Shown in pieces: positions 54,001 through 64,000 of a stretch of 64,000 bases of DNA. The stretch comes from Dendrocalamus latiflorus. Lineage: Eukaryota > Streptophyta > Magnoliopsida > Poales > Poaceae. The translations under genes were made by a program, and so were the position numbers. Within the stretch, counting starts at the first letter, position 1. The number at the start of each line of letters is the position of its first letter. The DNA lies in the NCBI GenBank assembly GCA_017311315.1, contig CM029669.1:10964390-11028389 (forward strand). Direction: 5' to 3'. The notes under the pieces are model-generated. The model was not told where the DNA came from. It saw only the letters and a list, made by a program, of their open reading frames with translations, and searched no databases.

Positions 54001-57000
54001 TAAATAAATCATTTTATTTTTGTTTTTAGTGTTGTGTCAGCTTTACTCTTTTTTTTGCCCATGCGGCCATGCCACACCAGCTATATTTATCTTTGTGCAT
54101 AATAGTGACCAATGGAATGGCCTCAATTGAAACCTTCTTGAAAGATGTGGGTCCCTGAAATAATTGGGGTGCACCTTAGAAATTTAGAAAAGAAGTGGGT
54201 TTGGCAGTGAAAAATTATCTATCTACATACACTTGATGGAAGTTTAAATATTTCTTTTGCTTGTCCAATTTTTCCCAACATCCTAGTTCTTGTTAGGCCA
54301 TCTTCTGCTATTTTTATATTTCCTTGCATGTCTGCAAGACCTAATGAAATTATTGCATGGTGCATGACTTGGATTTTTTTTAAGGGAACACACGATAAGT
54401 ACTTTTTATCCTATTAATGGTACCATGAAAATAATTTTTCTTTATTATTCTACTAGCCCAGCCTTATGAAATTTTTTCCATGGTAAACTTTGAAATAATG
54501 TATTACTATCCTTTCCCCTTTGCGGCCCAAAATGGTTTGTTACATTATGTTAGGGGCAGAATTATGAGAAGTAGATCAATTGTGGGTAGCTTAATAGATG
54601 AGGATTCTGCTCCAGTCACCACGTGAGGTTCTGATCCTGCCGTGGTGGTCAACCTGTTGAACAGACGAACAAGGGAGGACACGAGAGTTTGGAAACTTAT
54701 CTTTGTTTGTGCTTATATCCAAACCTCCTAAGAGGAGACGAGAGTTTGGAAACTTATCTTTGTTTGTGCTTATGTCCAAACCTCCTAACACAATTTATTA
54801 TACAATGATTAGATCTCCTAACATAGAAAGTACTAGAGATAGAAACTAACCAGCAAATAACTTATCATAGAGGAAATGGAAACTTATCCTATGCCAATTC
54901 GGTCAGTCCTGGGGACCATTCCGGCGGCTATAAACCTTGAATGAATATGTTAAATCATAAATAGCTGGCAGTTTTCTGAAACATACTGATCTAGCAGGTA
55001 TAGCTTTGTGATTTCCAAAGCTACATAAATATAAATGTTTATGCTTGGAAAAGGAAGTGTTCTGCATCCTGTTCCTTGAATTCTATTCAAGATTCATTAA
55101 GGATAAAGTGGAGATTCGCTGCCATAATGTATTAATTGAAATTGAGATGCACAGTTATTTATTTTTATCTTTACGTGGTACTTCTTTATCCAGGCTTTGC
55201 AGTACCTATCTGTCCGCTATGCCGTGTTCCAAGCTGTATATAACTACTGGAAATTAAAGGTATGTTCCATGTCTAGAACATAGTATACGTTTTTGGCTCT
55301 TATCATGTGTCATATGAGTATATGCATCGTTCCCATATCTTGTTTCCTCATGGTTTGCATCTCTCTTTTCTGGAGAACATTTTTTTATGGGAATTCTAGA
55401 TAACGTTTTCAACTCTGTCTTTCTACTGGGAAATCTGTTTTATGTTTGAAATGCCTTATTGGAGATTATCCTTTTGTTTTCATTGAGCACAATTTATTTT
55501 CTTAATATGTTAATGCTATTCCTTGTAATTACCGATACTTTTTCCTTTGTCAGAGAGAGCGGTGGCAAAAGCCTATTTTGCGGCGTTTGCAGGTTAGCAT
55601 AATTCCTTGTGGTATCTTGTCTAGCATGATTTTTCACATATTTCTAATTGTAGATGTGTTTGGCAGAAATATTTTACTGAAATTGGCAAAGATTTTTTCT
55701 GTAACTAAAGTTTTGTTAAAAGACTGTCAACTGAATCTTTTGAGTAGAATCCCTTATGCATCGCCCCTTGCATTCTAATATTTTTGCACTTTTAGATGAG
55801 TAGTCTAGGGGACAAAGTTCTACAACAAAGCAAGTAACCAGAGAACATTTGGTGCTTGTTTACTATTACCGTGGTGCTTCTCTGTCCATTAATTGCTGTG
55901 TCAGTTCCAATAATTCCTTTAATTATGGTCAAGTTCGAAAAAGCTTAATCTGTCTTTTCAATGTTCTGGCATTCTTGGACTTGTTATTCTGTTTGTTATC
56001 TGAATATCTGATTAACTATGATAAAGTAGAAAGGAACTGTTAGCCTCTTCCTTTATGCCTTTTCTTTTTGTCTACACAACTTTTGGATTAACCGTTTATT
56101 GATTTTTTGTGAAGCCTCCTCCACCGGTGAATGATACAAATCCATACAATGTGTTCAGACCAAGAGAGAAGGCTTATCGTCTTCACGCAAGAAGGGTGAG
56201 TGATAGGAAACCAGAGATAATCTTGGAATACCTCCCTCTGGAAAATTTGAGTTGTTAAGAAAATTTGGAAGCTTCTAGACAATATCTGCCTACTGCTCTG
56301 TATTTCTTGCATACCCTTACATTCATATATATTTTTTTTTCAGATGCAAAGACGAGAAAATAATGTCCAATCATTTGACAAACTACGTCTGGTAAGCATA
56401 ACAACAATAGTCAAGTTTGTATAGCAGATGTTAATTTTATTATGAAAATATGCAGTTTTTTTGTCATTTTAAATGTAATTGCATAATGCCTAGGTACTTC
56501 ATATCTTTCACAAAGTGTTCTGTAGCATATTGTTCTTAGTTTGTTTATTGTAGTTTCTTGTCTTTTTCTGCATCTTTCTATATATACTTGTGAGAAATCT
56601 TTATTTCAAAATAAATATATTTTCTCTTCAACCTGGGCATTGTAATTATTAGACGAATATTTTTCAAAACTATGTTAGCTGTACCTTGACAAACCACTCT
56701 GGGGATGTTTTCCTTCTGTATCGCTCACAGGATTTGATCTTAATAATCAAGTTGCATAAATGTGAATTTTACTTTTAAGAAAATTCTTCATCTTCGGTTG
56801 ATCATTCACTAGTTTAGGTTGCAAAAAATTTTCAACTGCTAGACTCAAGGAAGCACATGAAGAAACATATGGCATGTCCTAATATTTTGCAATGATTATC
56901 ATACACTTTTGTGTAAATTGGTGATAGCTCTTGATGTCTTGCATCAGGTAGCTGACTGTTTAGCCGCTATGAATGTTGTAGCATTACATGTTATGGTATC

Positions 57001-60000
57001 CTCACTTTTTTTGTTATTTGTAGTGGCCATTCTGATTTCTGCATAATAATCATAGTTTCAGTCCCCCAATGTGTGTAACTAGGGAAAAATCTATCGCCGG
57101 AATTTTACTGAAAACCGGTGGTTACCGGTTGGTCCCAGTAAAATTTTAAACCAGCCAAAAAATGCCGATTTAATTTGAATTTTAAAGGGTTAAAAACCAT
57201 TGAAAGGCTTAAAGTAGGTTGTTATGTGCACAAGGCCATGACCGGCCGGCTGGCCGTATGGGCCCAAGGACCAGCAGCACACAGCAACGGCAAGCGCGGG
57301 ATCAGGAGGCTAGCGGCTGCACACAGCAGCCGCATCATTAGCTAATTAGTTAGTCATTTGTTTCCTTTAAATCAGCAGAACTAGATCATGCTTATTAAGG
57401 CGTCGCTTAGGCGACGCTTAAGCGTCGCCTAAGCGGTAAGGCGGCTCGGGGGGTCAAGGCGTCGCCCCCGCCTTGCCGTTCGTCCGCCTTAGGTCTAAGT
57501 GAAGGCAGGAAGAAGGCTGGAAGAAGGCGACGGAAGAGGTGGGCTAGGGTTACCTCATGTACTCGCGCCGCCTTGGCCTCCAGGGCGCCGTCGAGCCGCC
57601 GACGCCGCCGTTCACCATCCACCTTGCCGGATCTGGCCGCCCGCATCATTACAAGAAGGAGCGAGGGAGGAGGGAGGGAGGCGGCGGCCGGGAGCGAGGG
57701 AGGAGGGAGGGACGCGGCGGCCGGGAGCGAGGGAGGAGAGAGGAGGCGGCGGCTGGGGTGAGGGGAACGAATGAGGGGAGGCGGCGGCTGGGGACGGGTG
57801 AAGGGTATTAGGGTTAGGTTATTTACATTTGAGTCCTTAGGGGTTTACGAAATTACAATTAGGTCCTTTTAGGTCCTTCATTTCTTTAAATTTCTTCTGA
57901 TCTAGTCCTCAGAACTCCGTTTTCTTCGCCTTATGATGTTTATAGGCGTCGCCTCGTCTCACGCCTTACCGTTTAAAAGGTGTGAGAGGGGTGGGTCGCC
58001 TTACCTCGCCTTACCGCCTTAATAACCTTGAACTAGATTATGTTGGTTAGGATAAGATAAGTTTGTTGGCAGCTTAGTTAGAGGCCAACTCATCCTATAA
58101 GATGGGCAGCCGCATGGTCATTTGGAATAAAGCAATAAAAGATGAATTAATCTAGTCTCTCTCCCAAGGTTCTTCTCCCTCATCTAAGTCTGCCTCTTAT
58201 CCCAATCAAGCCGACGCCGTCCGGCTGTCCTCCCGGCGGTGTTTACCTTAATGATAACATAGGCACAACAGAACATACAGCCCAGTGGCAAAGGTCATGG
58301 TTTTCGTGACGTAGGTCCAAGGATCGATACCAGCTCTGTGTCCTCCTTTTTCACTAATTCTACCACTGACATGTGGGTTCCACGGCTTTAAAGTTGGAAA
58401 AATGGAAACCTGCAAGGTGGGGAGTTGAACCCAAGACCTCACAAACGCTCATGTGTGCTGTTGCGACTAGGCTAGTTGCACTCGTATGATTGTGTCATGG
58501 TTGAGGTTTTTTATCCTGATGACCTGATCTTAAGATTTTAATTTCAAAACTTGATTTGAATATTTCGGATGAAATTTCACTGAAATATCCGGTATTTTAC
58601 CGGATTTACCGCTGCACCCCCCCCCCCCCCCCCCTCGGTGCGTTTTTTTGAGGAGGGGTACATTTTTTACACATTGCATTGTATATGGAACAATCTTTCA
58701 TTTGTCCTATTGTATGTGCAATGATTGGTCAGCTCTTATAATAATTTGCTTACATTTATATGCTTTAAAACTAAATACAGGTCCGGCGCAATCTAGAGCA
58801 GGCCAAGGCACTAATGGATGCTTTGATTAAGGTATGCTCATGCATTAAACAATGTTGAGTCTGGTGTGAGAGAATACTACACAGCGCAACTAATTGTTCT
58901 CTTCACAGAGGGAAGAGATAAAACGTGAGTCCATGGAGTGTGAGGTCCACCTTCGACGTATCCAGATGAAATACAAGGTATAACACAATCTATGCATTGT
59001 TAAACCATATGAAGTCCCCAAATTAGTGGCTGAACAATGTTGATTTGGTTCTTTTTATCAATATGCTTGCAAATCTGCAGGATTTTATTGTGAGAAAAAA
59101 ATAAAAAGGGTACCTGCTTTGTTCTGTGGCTATTAGTTTGTAAATTGTATATATGCACTTTTCTGAACAAACAAAACGCTAGGTATATATATTCTATCTC
59201 TTAAAGAGGTTTTATCCTGATTTGTACGTATTGGATTTGTTATAAACATATGTTAGGTTCATTACTACTGGGAAATATATATATTTTTTGGTATGCCCAG
59301 TAGTAGTCTTTACTTATGATTTACTTTCAAGTTTCAACTATGAACAAATTTCATTTTATTATCTCCCATAATTACAAGAATTTTCTTTCTTGTTCAGCAT
59401 GAGGCACAACTTGTTGATGATGGGATCGCTTTATCAGGCCTCCAGCAAGTTTCCAGTAGGTTTGGATCGAGTGAAGATGATTATGCGGACTCGGATGATA
59501 CAGCTACTGAGCAACCATATGTACGACCAATTTTTTTTCATCATCGACTCCCTGATAACAAGCTATCAGCCGTCCCATCAGTGCGTATAAAACGCGAGCG
59601 TGAGCTAAAAAGAAGACCCCACCAGAATGGCTGGTTGTTCAAAAGGGTATGCTATTTTTCAGTCATTCCCTATAACATAAATTGACACTTTTTTGTATGC
59701 CCATTAGTCTTCCCTTTGTTGTACTTGTATATAATAATTCGCCATTGTGCTGCAGTATATGGATAAGGATAATTGTCGAATGTTTAATAAAACTTTGATT
59801 TCAAGTTCACAGGACAACTCTTTTGAAAAGTTCACGATTATATTCTTTAGTCATCATGGTAATATTTGAATTATGATTTAGTATGTTCCTGAAATGCAGG
59901 ACCCTGAAGAGCCAGTAATGTTATTCACAAGACCAGTGGATTCCGATAAGTTGGAGATAGCTGGTATCAGGCCACCACCAGATCCACCTATTGATAATGG

Positions 60001-60154
60001 TGCCACGGCACCACCATTCCGGTGCCAAGGCAGGATTGGACGAGGAGGTCGAATCATCTTTGACCGGTGGAATCCTCTCCTTCAGGTCCCAATCGGCCAG
60101 GAGGCCCCCCATTTTGTACAATATAATCATAGACCCCCATTGCCAGAAGGATGA
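51029..60154 (+). CDS. EPL1: Enhancer of polycomb-like protein EPL1, 12 exons, 458 aa
   Basis: EPL1 is the scaffold of the Piccolo/NuA4 histone acetyltransferase module, which acetylates H4, H2A and H2A.Z in the nucleus. Exons: 51029-51190, 52695-52824, 52918-53020, 53406-53529, 55194-55259, 55554-55592, 56115-56195, 56344-56391, 58781-58831, 58909-58977, 59398-59646, 59900-60154. All introns are GT-AG and the exons sum to 1377 bases with a clean frame. The N-terminus MSRLSFRPRPLDIHKKLPIL, YIRARG (92-97) and EIGEFVEYDLDNEDEDWL (101-118) mark the EPcA domain. NPYNVFRPREK (about 217-227) is a conserved EPC motif. An acidic patch SSEDDYADSDD lies near 316-326 and a basic RIKRERELKRR near 355-365. 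The ATG is chosen because it begins the family's conserved N-terminus. Length suits plant EPL1. Identity is from motif recognition, with no database search. Confidence 0.93.
51191..52694 (+). other. EPL1 intron 1
   Basis: GTAATG donor, TTTCTGCAG acceptor, 1504 bp. A T-rich tract precedes the acceptor. No mobile element with clear ends is visible. Confidence 0.85.
53530..55193 (+). other. EPL1 intron 4, with tandem duplication
   Basis: 1664 bp. It holds a 57-bp tandem duplication (unit ACGAGAGTTTGGAAACTTAT and following bases, starting at 54681 and 54738, almost identical). A TGTTAGGGG (54548) and a CCTCCTAACA (to 54790) bound a ~240-bp block like short LTR or TIR ends, but I could not confirm a target duplication. 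Confidence 0.6.
57220..58259 (+). mobile_element. Solo LTR in EPL1 intron 8
   Basis: It begins TGTTATGTGCACAAGG and ends TTAATGATAACA, so the ends form TGTTAT/ATAACA. The flanks are TAGGT (57215-57219) and TAGGC (58260-58264), a 5-bp duplication with one change. Without the nested element it is about 390 bp. It holds AATAAAGCAATAAAAG, a likely polyadenylation region. The family is not recognised. Confidence 0.82.
57391..58029. mobile_element. Non-autonomous DNA transposon nested in the solo LTR
   Basis: The ends CTTATTAAGGCG and CGCCTTAATAACCTT are inverted, and AAGGCG/CGCCTT words are frequent next to both ends. GAACTAGATCATG (57378-57390) and GAACTAGATTATG (58030-58042) flank it: a 13-bp match with one difference. 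A GC-rich core (57540-57790) has AG-rich tandem words (GGAGCGAGGGAGGAGGGAGG) and opens frames on both strands that I do not consider genes. An hAT relation is possible but the duplication length is unusual. Confidence 0.72.
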
Positions 60155-60760
60155 AGAAATGCTTTTGCTGTCACATATATCACTGGTTCAGCTGGTGAGA
60201 TGAACGGCTTGAGCAACTGTTTCTCCATGAGCCAGTTGGCCCTCAGGTCGTCTGCTTCATTTGCTGTGGTAGGGAATTCTAAGGTTTACTTATCTGATGG
60301 GAAGTAAGATAACCATGCTCCTGGATTTGATGCTGCTTCACAAAATCGGAGTGAAAGATGGGAATGCAGTCATGGACTTTCTTTTCCGGGGCCAACGATT
60401 TTCTTCTAATGTTGCGGGGGCTCCTCATCTTTTCATAGTTGTACAACTATTGTGCTGTAGATGAGAAAAGGGTAAGCAATTTATTCCCCAATTTTTGTCT
60501 GATCTTTGGCTTGTAGGGCCAGTATTTAATGTGATGCTTTTGTTAACTATTTATTGGGAAGGGAAAATCCTTCTCATTGATATGTCTACCTGTTGCCCAT
60601 TGGTGGCGCTGTTCTAACACCATTATGCACTTGTGCGTATACTGAAACATGTATCTACATGCATGCCGTTGCACAGTGGTAGAAGTTACACCAACGAAAT
60701 GAAAAGAGGCTGATCGACGTTGTTTATTTCACTAAAACAGTTCATGTGATTGTTATTCTA
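60155..60760 (+). other. EPL1 3' untranslated region and downstream
   Basis: No further coding motif follows the TGA at 60152-60154. No canonical AATAAA is seen in this stretch, so the polyadenylation site cannot be placed. Confidence 0.5.
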
Positions 60761-61036
60761 TATGTATATATTTTTGCATATGCAGTAACTGGCAGTCATA
60801 GCTCATGATCTCATCGGGTTGTCTGTACCAACGGTACATCTGTTGAAGACATACCTTGCTAAAGCACAGAAGCAACGCGGTTTCCGAATTTTCTGTATAT
60901 ATGATATGTACGGGCATGAGCCACCGACGAGTATTTGCGAAGGAACGTGATTTATCAAGTTGGAACCTGAGAAGATACATTATACTGATTTTTCGTACTG
61001 ACAGTATCATCAGAAAAACGAAGGAAACTGAAAGGA
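60761..61036. other. Intergenic, no recognised gene
   Basis: Open frames on both strands overlap here (to 61266) but show no motif. Confidence 0.4.
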
Positions 61037-61152
61037 TTAAGGCCTGTTTGGAACAGAGGAATTTTACAGGAATTTTGCAGGAATTTTGCAGGAAACAGTT
61101 CAATTCCCGCAGGAATCGGGAAAAATTCCCGCATTCCAAACAGGGCCTTAAA
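61037..61152. mobile_element. Short MITE with TTAAGGCCTGTTTGGAA ends
   Basis: The left end TTAAGGCCTGTTTGGAA and the right end TTCCAAACAGGGCCTTAA are inverted; the element is only about 116 bp. Inside, GGAATTTT(A/G)CA is repeated. Such GGCCTGTTTGGAA ends are common in grass hAT-type MITEs. The target duplication is unclear because the ends share TTAA. Confidence 0.75.
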
Positions 61153-61267
61153 TATTTTGTGAAGGAACGTGATTCTGTTTTCAAGCCATTGCGACGGGGA
61201 GCTATTTCAAATAAGAATTTTGCAAGAGGCAGAACAATTATTGTGTGTATTTTGCAAGAGACCTAAG

Positions 61268-61758
61268 TGAATATTGGAAATCATAAGGTGGCAAAGTACT
61301 CAATTTTTAGCAGCATATAGACACACGCATTTGAAGCTCATGCTAACAAACTTCATTACATAGCTCGTGGCTTACATAATGGAGGTAGTACTGCTCTCAT
61401 CTGATTACATGGGAGTGTTACAAGCCATTTATAGACATCAAACCAACCGACTTAAGGAACCGACTGAAACCAGCATGATGCTTATCTTTGTTACGGCTGC
61501 CACTCAATAGCTGGACATGTATTAATACAACTAACAATGCATCTCTTATACAGCAAGTAAAAAGAGCTTTCTGGTCTCTTGGCGATATGACCAAAAGCCT
61601 CATGCATGTGGATAACAATTTTGCTAACTAGAAGTTTCATGCATGCAAACATGTTAGCTGTGCTGATTTTTATTACACGTTGGCTGAGAAAGTAGTCATG
61701 TGTTCACACTTAGATCTTTTTTATACTTTATCACAAATATGCATTGCTATTTTCAACA
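61268..61758 (-). repeat. 3' LTR of the right-hand Copia element
   Basis: On the minus strand, directly after the purine tract GAGGGGAG, the LTR starts TGTTGAAAATAGC (right end 61758). A CA end is proposed at 61268 (plus-strand TGAATATTGG), giving about 491 bp, preceded by CTAAG. The 5' LTR lies outside the window, so the left end is provisional. Confidence 0.72.
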
Positions 61759-64000
61759 CTCCCCTCAATGCATATTTACTTTCAAAGTTGTTTTGCAGAC
61801 CATTCCGAGAGTCTCTCAAAATTTCTCGAATTTTGCTTTATTAAGACTCTTTGTAAGAATATCTGCAGCTTGATCATCTGTATTTGTCGGCACCATCTCG
61901 ATATCTCCTTTGAGAACTTTTTCTCTTATGTAATGATAGTGCACTTCTATATGTTTTGTTCTTGCATGAAAAACTGGATTCTCTACCAAACGTATGATGA
62001 TAAATTATCACAGAGAAGCCTTACTTGATAAGCCAGGTGCTTTCTTGTGCCGCTGTTGTTGCTGATCGATATTCTGCTCCAATGCTTGATAATGTTACGG
62101 TAGGCTGCCTCTTACTGCACCAAGATACAGCTCCTAATCCAAGATTGAAGAAATATCCAGTTGTTGATCGGCGTGTGTCGCAATCTCCAGCATAGTCAGC
62201 GTCACAGTATCCAGTTACTTGGCATCCTTTTGTTTTATTGTATAAAATGCCATAATTAATGGTGCCTTTGACATACCTAAGAATGTGTCTAATTGCACTG
62301 AGGTAAGACTTTTTTGGCTTGGTCATATATCGACTGACTATTCTAACAGCATAGGAAATATCTGGTCGACTAAGTGTGAGATAAATAAGACTCCCGACCA
62401 ACTGCCGATACATAGTCACATCCTCCAGATCATTTCCTTCTTCTTGTATCTTCATATTAGGATCCATATGAGTAGAAATAGGCTTGCAATCAACCATTCC
62501 ATACCTTTGAAGAAGGTCCCTTGCATATTTTTGTTGACCTAAAAATAACCTCTCCTTTGAATGCTCCACCTTAAGTCCAAGGAAGTACTTCAACTCTCCA
62601 AGCTATTTCATTTGAAATCTAACCAAGAGATTTTCTTTTGTCCTCTGTATCTCTTCGTAATTATCTCCTGTGATGATTAAATCATCAATGTAGACTAGAA
62701 CTATTGGTAGTCTACCTTCATTGGCCTTCACAAACAAACTAGAATTTGATAGAGTAACTTTAAATCCACTTTGTACTATAAACTCACTGATTTTTCCGTA
62801 TCAAGATCTTGAAGCCTGCTTCAAGCCATAGAGCGTTTTTTTTTTCAATTTGCAGACATACTCTGGTTGAGTCTTACTCTCAAAACCTTTTGGTTGTTCC
62901 ATATAACTATCCTTGTCAAGCTCTCCATGTAGGAAGGCGTTCTTGACATCCATCTGCCACAATTTCCAAGACTTGCTAGCAGCCAAAGCAAGTAAGACTC
63001 AAACAGTTGTGATCTTCGTCACTAGACTAAATGTTTCTTCGTAGTCCAACCCATATTATTGAGAGAATCCCCGAGCAACAAGTCGAGCTTTATATCTTTC
63101 TATTGATCCATCTGGACAAGTCTTGATTTTATAGATCCATTTATAGGGTATTGGCTTCACATCCTTTGGTATTGGCGCTAAGTTCCATGGTTGATTTTCT
63201 TTTAGTGCCTTAACCTCTTCCTCCATAGCCTTTGGCCACTCAGGGCTTTGTGCTACTTCCTCATAAGAAGATGGCTCAATAAGTACAGCCTCATCAATAA
63301 GGGCAGCATTAGCATACCTAGGATTGGGATTCCGCTTCCTTGTAGATCTTCGTAGTTCATGTACAGGATCTTCAACTTCTACTTGATTTGGATGATGTTC
63401 CTCGAATACAAGCTAATGTTCGCCAACCTTCCATGGACTCTTGGCCTTATTAGGTAAGCTCCCTTCAACTTCACTTGGAGTTGATACTTGCTCCTCAACT
63501 TTTGACTTATCTTCTTCAAGACTCTCATCCAAATCTTGGGATTCAGAAATCTCGATCTTCTTGGGAATCCACCATGAAGAGGTTTCATCAAACATAACAT
63601 TTCTTGAAGTGTGACACTTGCCTGTGATCGGATCACAACACCTCCAACCTTTTCGAGCATCATCATAGCCAACAAAGATGCACCGTATTGCCTTCTTGTC
63701 AATCTTGCTCCTCAAGTGATCTGGTACAAAGACATAGCATACACAACCAAATACTTTGAAGTGGCTGACAGCTGGCTTTATCTTCCACAACCTCTCATGT
63801 CATGATTTGAATCCCAGCCTTACTTGTGGTAGCCTATTAATCACATAGACTGCAGTCCTCATACATTCGACCCAGAATCTTCCTGGTACATTTTTAGCAT
63901 GTAGCATACTCCGACAAGTTTCTGCAAGGTGACTATTCTTGTGCTCCGCTACTCCATTTTGTTGTGGAGTATTAGGGCAAGTTAATTGTGTTTTTATCTT
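61759..64000 (-). pseudogene. Copia pol (integrase end, RT, RNase H), partial and damaged
   Basis: Reading on the minus strand from the window edge: integrase core PNTPQQNGVAE, MRTAVYVINRLP (about 63850), then VFGCVCYVFVPDHLRSKID (about 63745) and an acidic linker. RT parts include WKLWQMDVKNAFLHGELDKD (62965) and YGLKQASRS (to 62801). The RT end and RNase H run from 62593 (MKYFLGLKVEHSK, VGSLIYLTLSRPDISYAV, GYCDADYAGD, STTGYFF, TVTLSSIGAEYRS), with KHIEVHYHYIREKVLKGDIE and DDQAADILTKSL near 61940-61850. Integrase before RT is the Ty1/Copia order. Stops and frame changes (at 62802, 63789 and within the RNase H tail) suggest a dead copy. The 5' half is beyond the window. Confidence 0.9.

Larger units (their letters stand above)
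56392..58780 (+). other. EPL1 intron 8, enlarged by nested insertions
   Basis: At 2389 bp this is the longest intron. The bases from about 57080 to 58640 are insertion-derived: an outer block with GGAATTTTACTGAAAACCGG on the left and TATCCGGTATTTTACCGG on the right, the solo LTR 57220-58259, and a further element inside it. The splice sites of the neighbouring exons are normal, so the insertions appear to be tolerated. Confidence 0.75.

Overview
This is nuclear DNA of a flowering plant, very probably a grass close to rice (Oryza). The evidence is one intron-rich gene of plant type (Enhancer of polycomb-like, EPL1) in a landscape dominated by nested LTR retrotransposons, a Mutator-like element, Tourist-like and hAT-like MITEs, and GC-rich elements next to AT-rich spacer. 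The species is an inference. I saw no bacterial genes, CRISPR arrays, rRNA or tRNA genes.

Left block (1-17820). Most of it is one degenerate Ty3/gypsy element of the Tat lineage, plus-strand. It has a 5' LTR remnant (1141-1282), primer-binding site, gag, protease, reverse transcriptase, RNase H, a second RNase H of the archaeal type, integrase, two tandem-repeat arrays (12180-13540), a long antisense ORF (about 16640 down to 13650) and a 3' LTR ending at 17820. The end of another LTR (1-1137) sits in its 5' LTR. A 5.3-kb minus-strand solo LTR (5291-10626) splits the second RNase H domain and is flanked by a perfect CATAC duplication. Frameshifts and stop codons make the host element dead.

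Second block (17821-28420). A 6.2-kb Mutator-like element (about 19209-25415) has roughly 400-bp terminal inverted repeats, a broken MuDR-type transposase with SWIM and CCHC zinc motifs, and a 31-bp minisatellite. Outside both ends lie similar sequences in direct orientation. To the right are a Tourist-like MITE (TTA duplication), an hAT-type MITE with a perfect 8-bp duplication, and a member of a three-copy MITE family.

Third block (28421-36975). A degenerate minus-strand Copia element (gag start at 33465, RT remnant ending near 30745) lies between two LTR-like repeats. Each repeat is preceded by the same purine-rich tract, and a gag remnant follows the left one. A further repeat pair lies outside both. 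This looks like a decayed head-to-tail array sharing LTRs.

Fourth block (36976-50500). A region rich in the motif ACGACCAC / GTGGTCGT was hit by a second minus-strand member of the giant LTR family (38309-44761), which was itself hit by a 2259-bp solo LTR (39611-41869, GAGCA duplications). The motif occurs in the flank, in the host LTR and in the inserted LTR. Small MITEs and LTR fragments follow.

Right block (50500-64000). The one intact host gene is EPL1: 12 exons, 51029-60154, all introns GT-AG, 458 codons. It encodes the scaffold of the NuA4-type histone acetyltransferase module. Three short upstream ORFs precede its start codon, the last overlapping it. Intron 8 carries a solo LTR with another transposon inside. 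The window ends in the 3' half of a minus-strand Copia element (61268 to beyond 64000).
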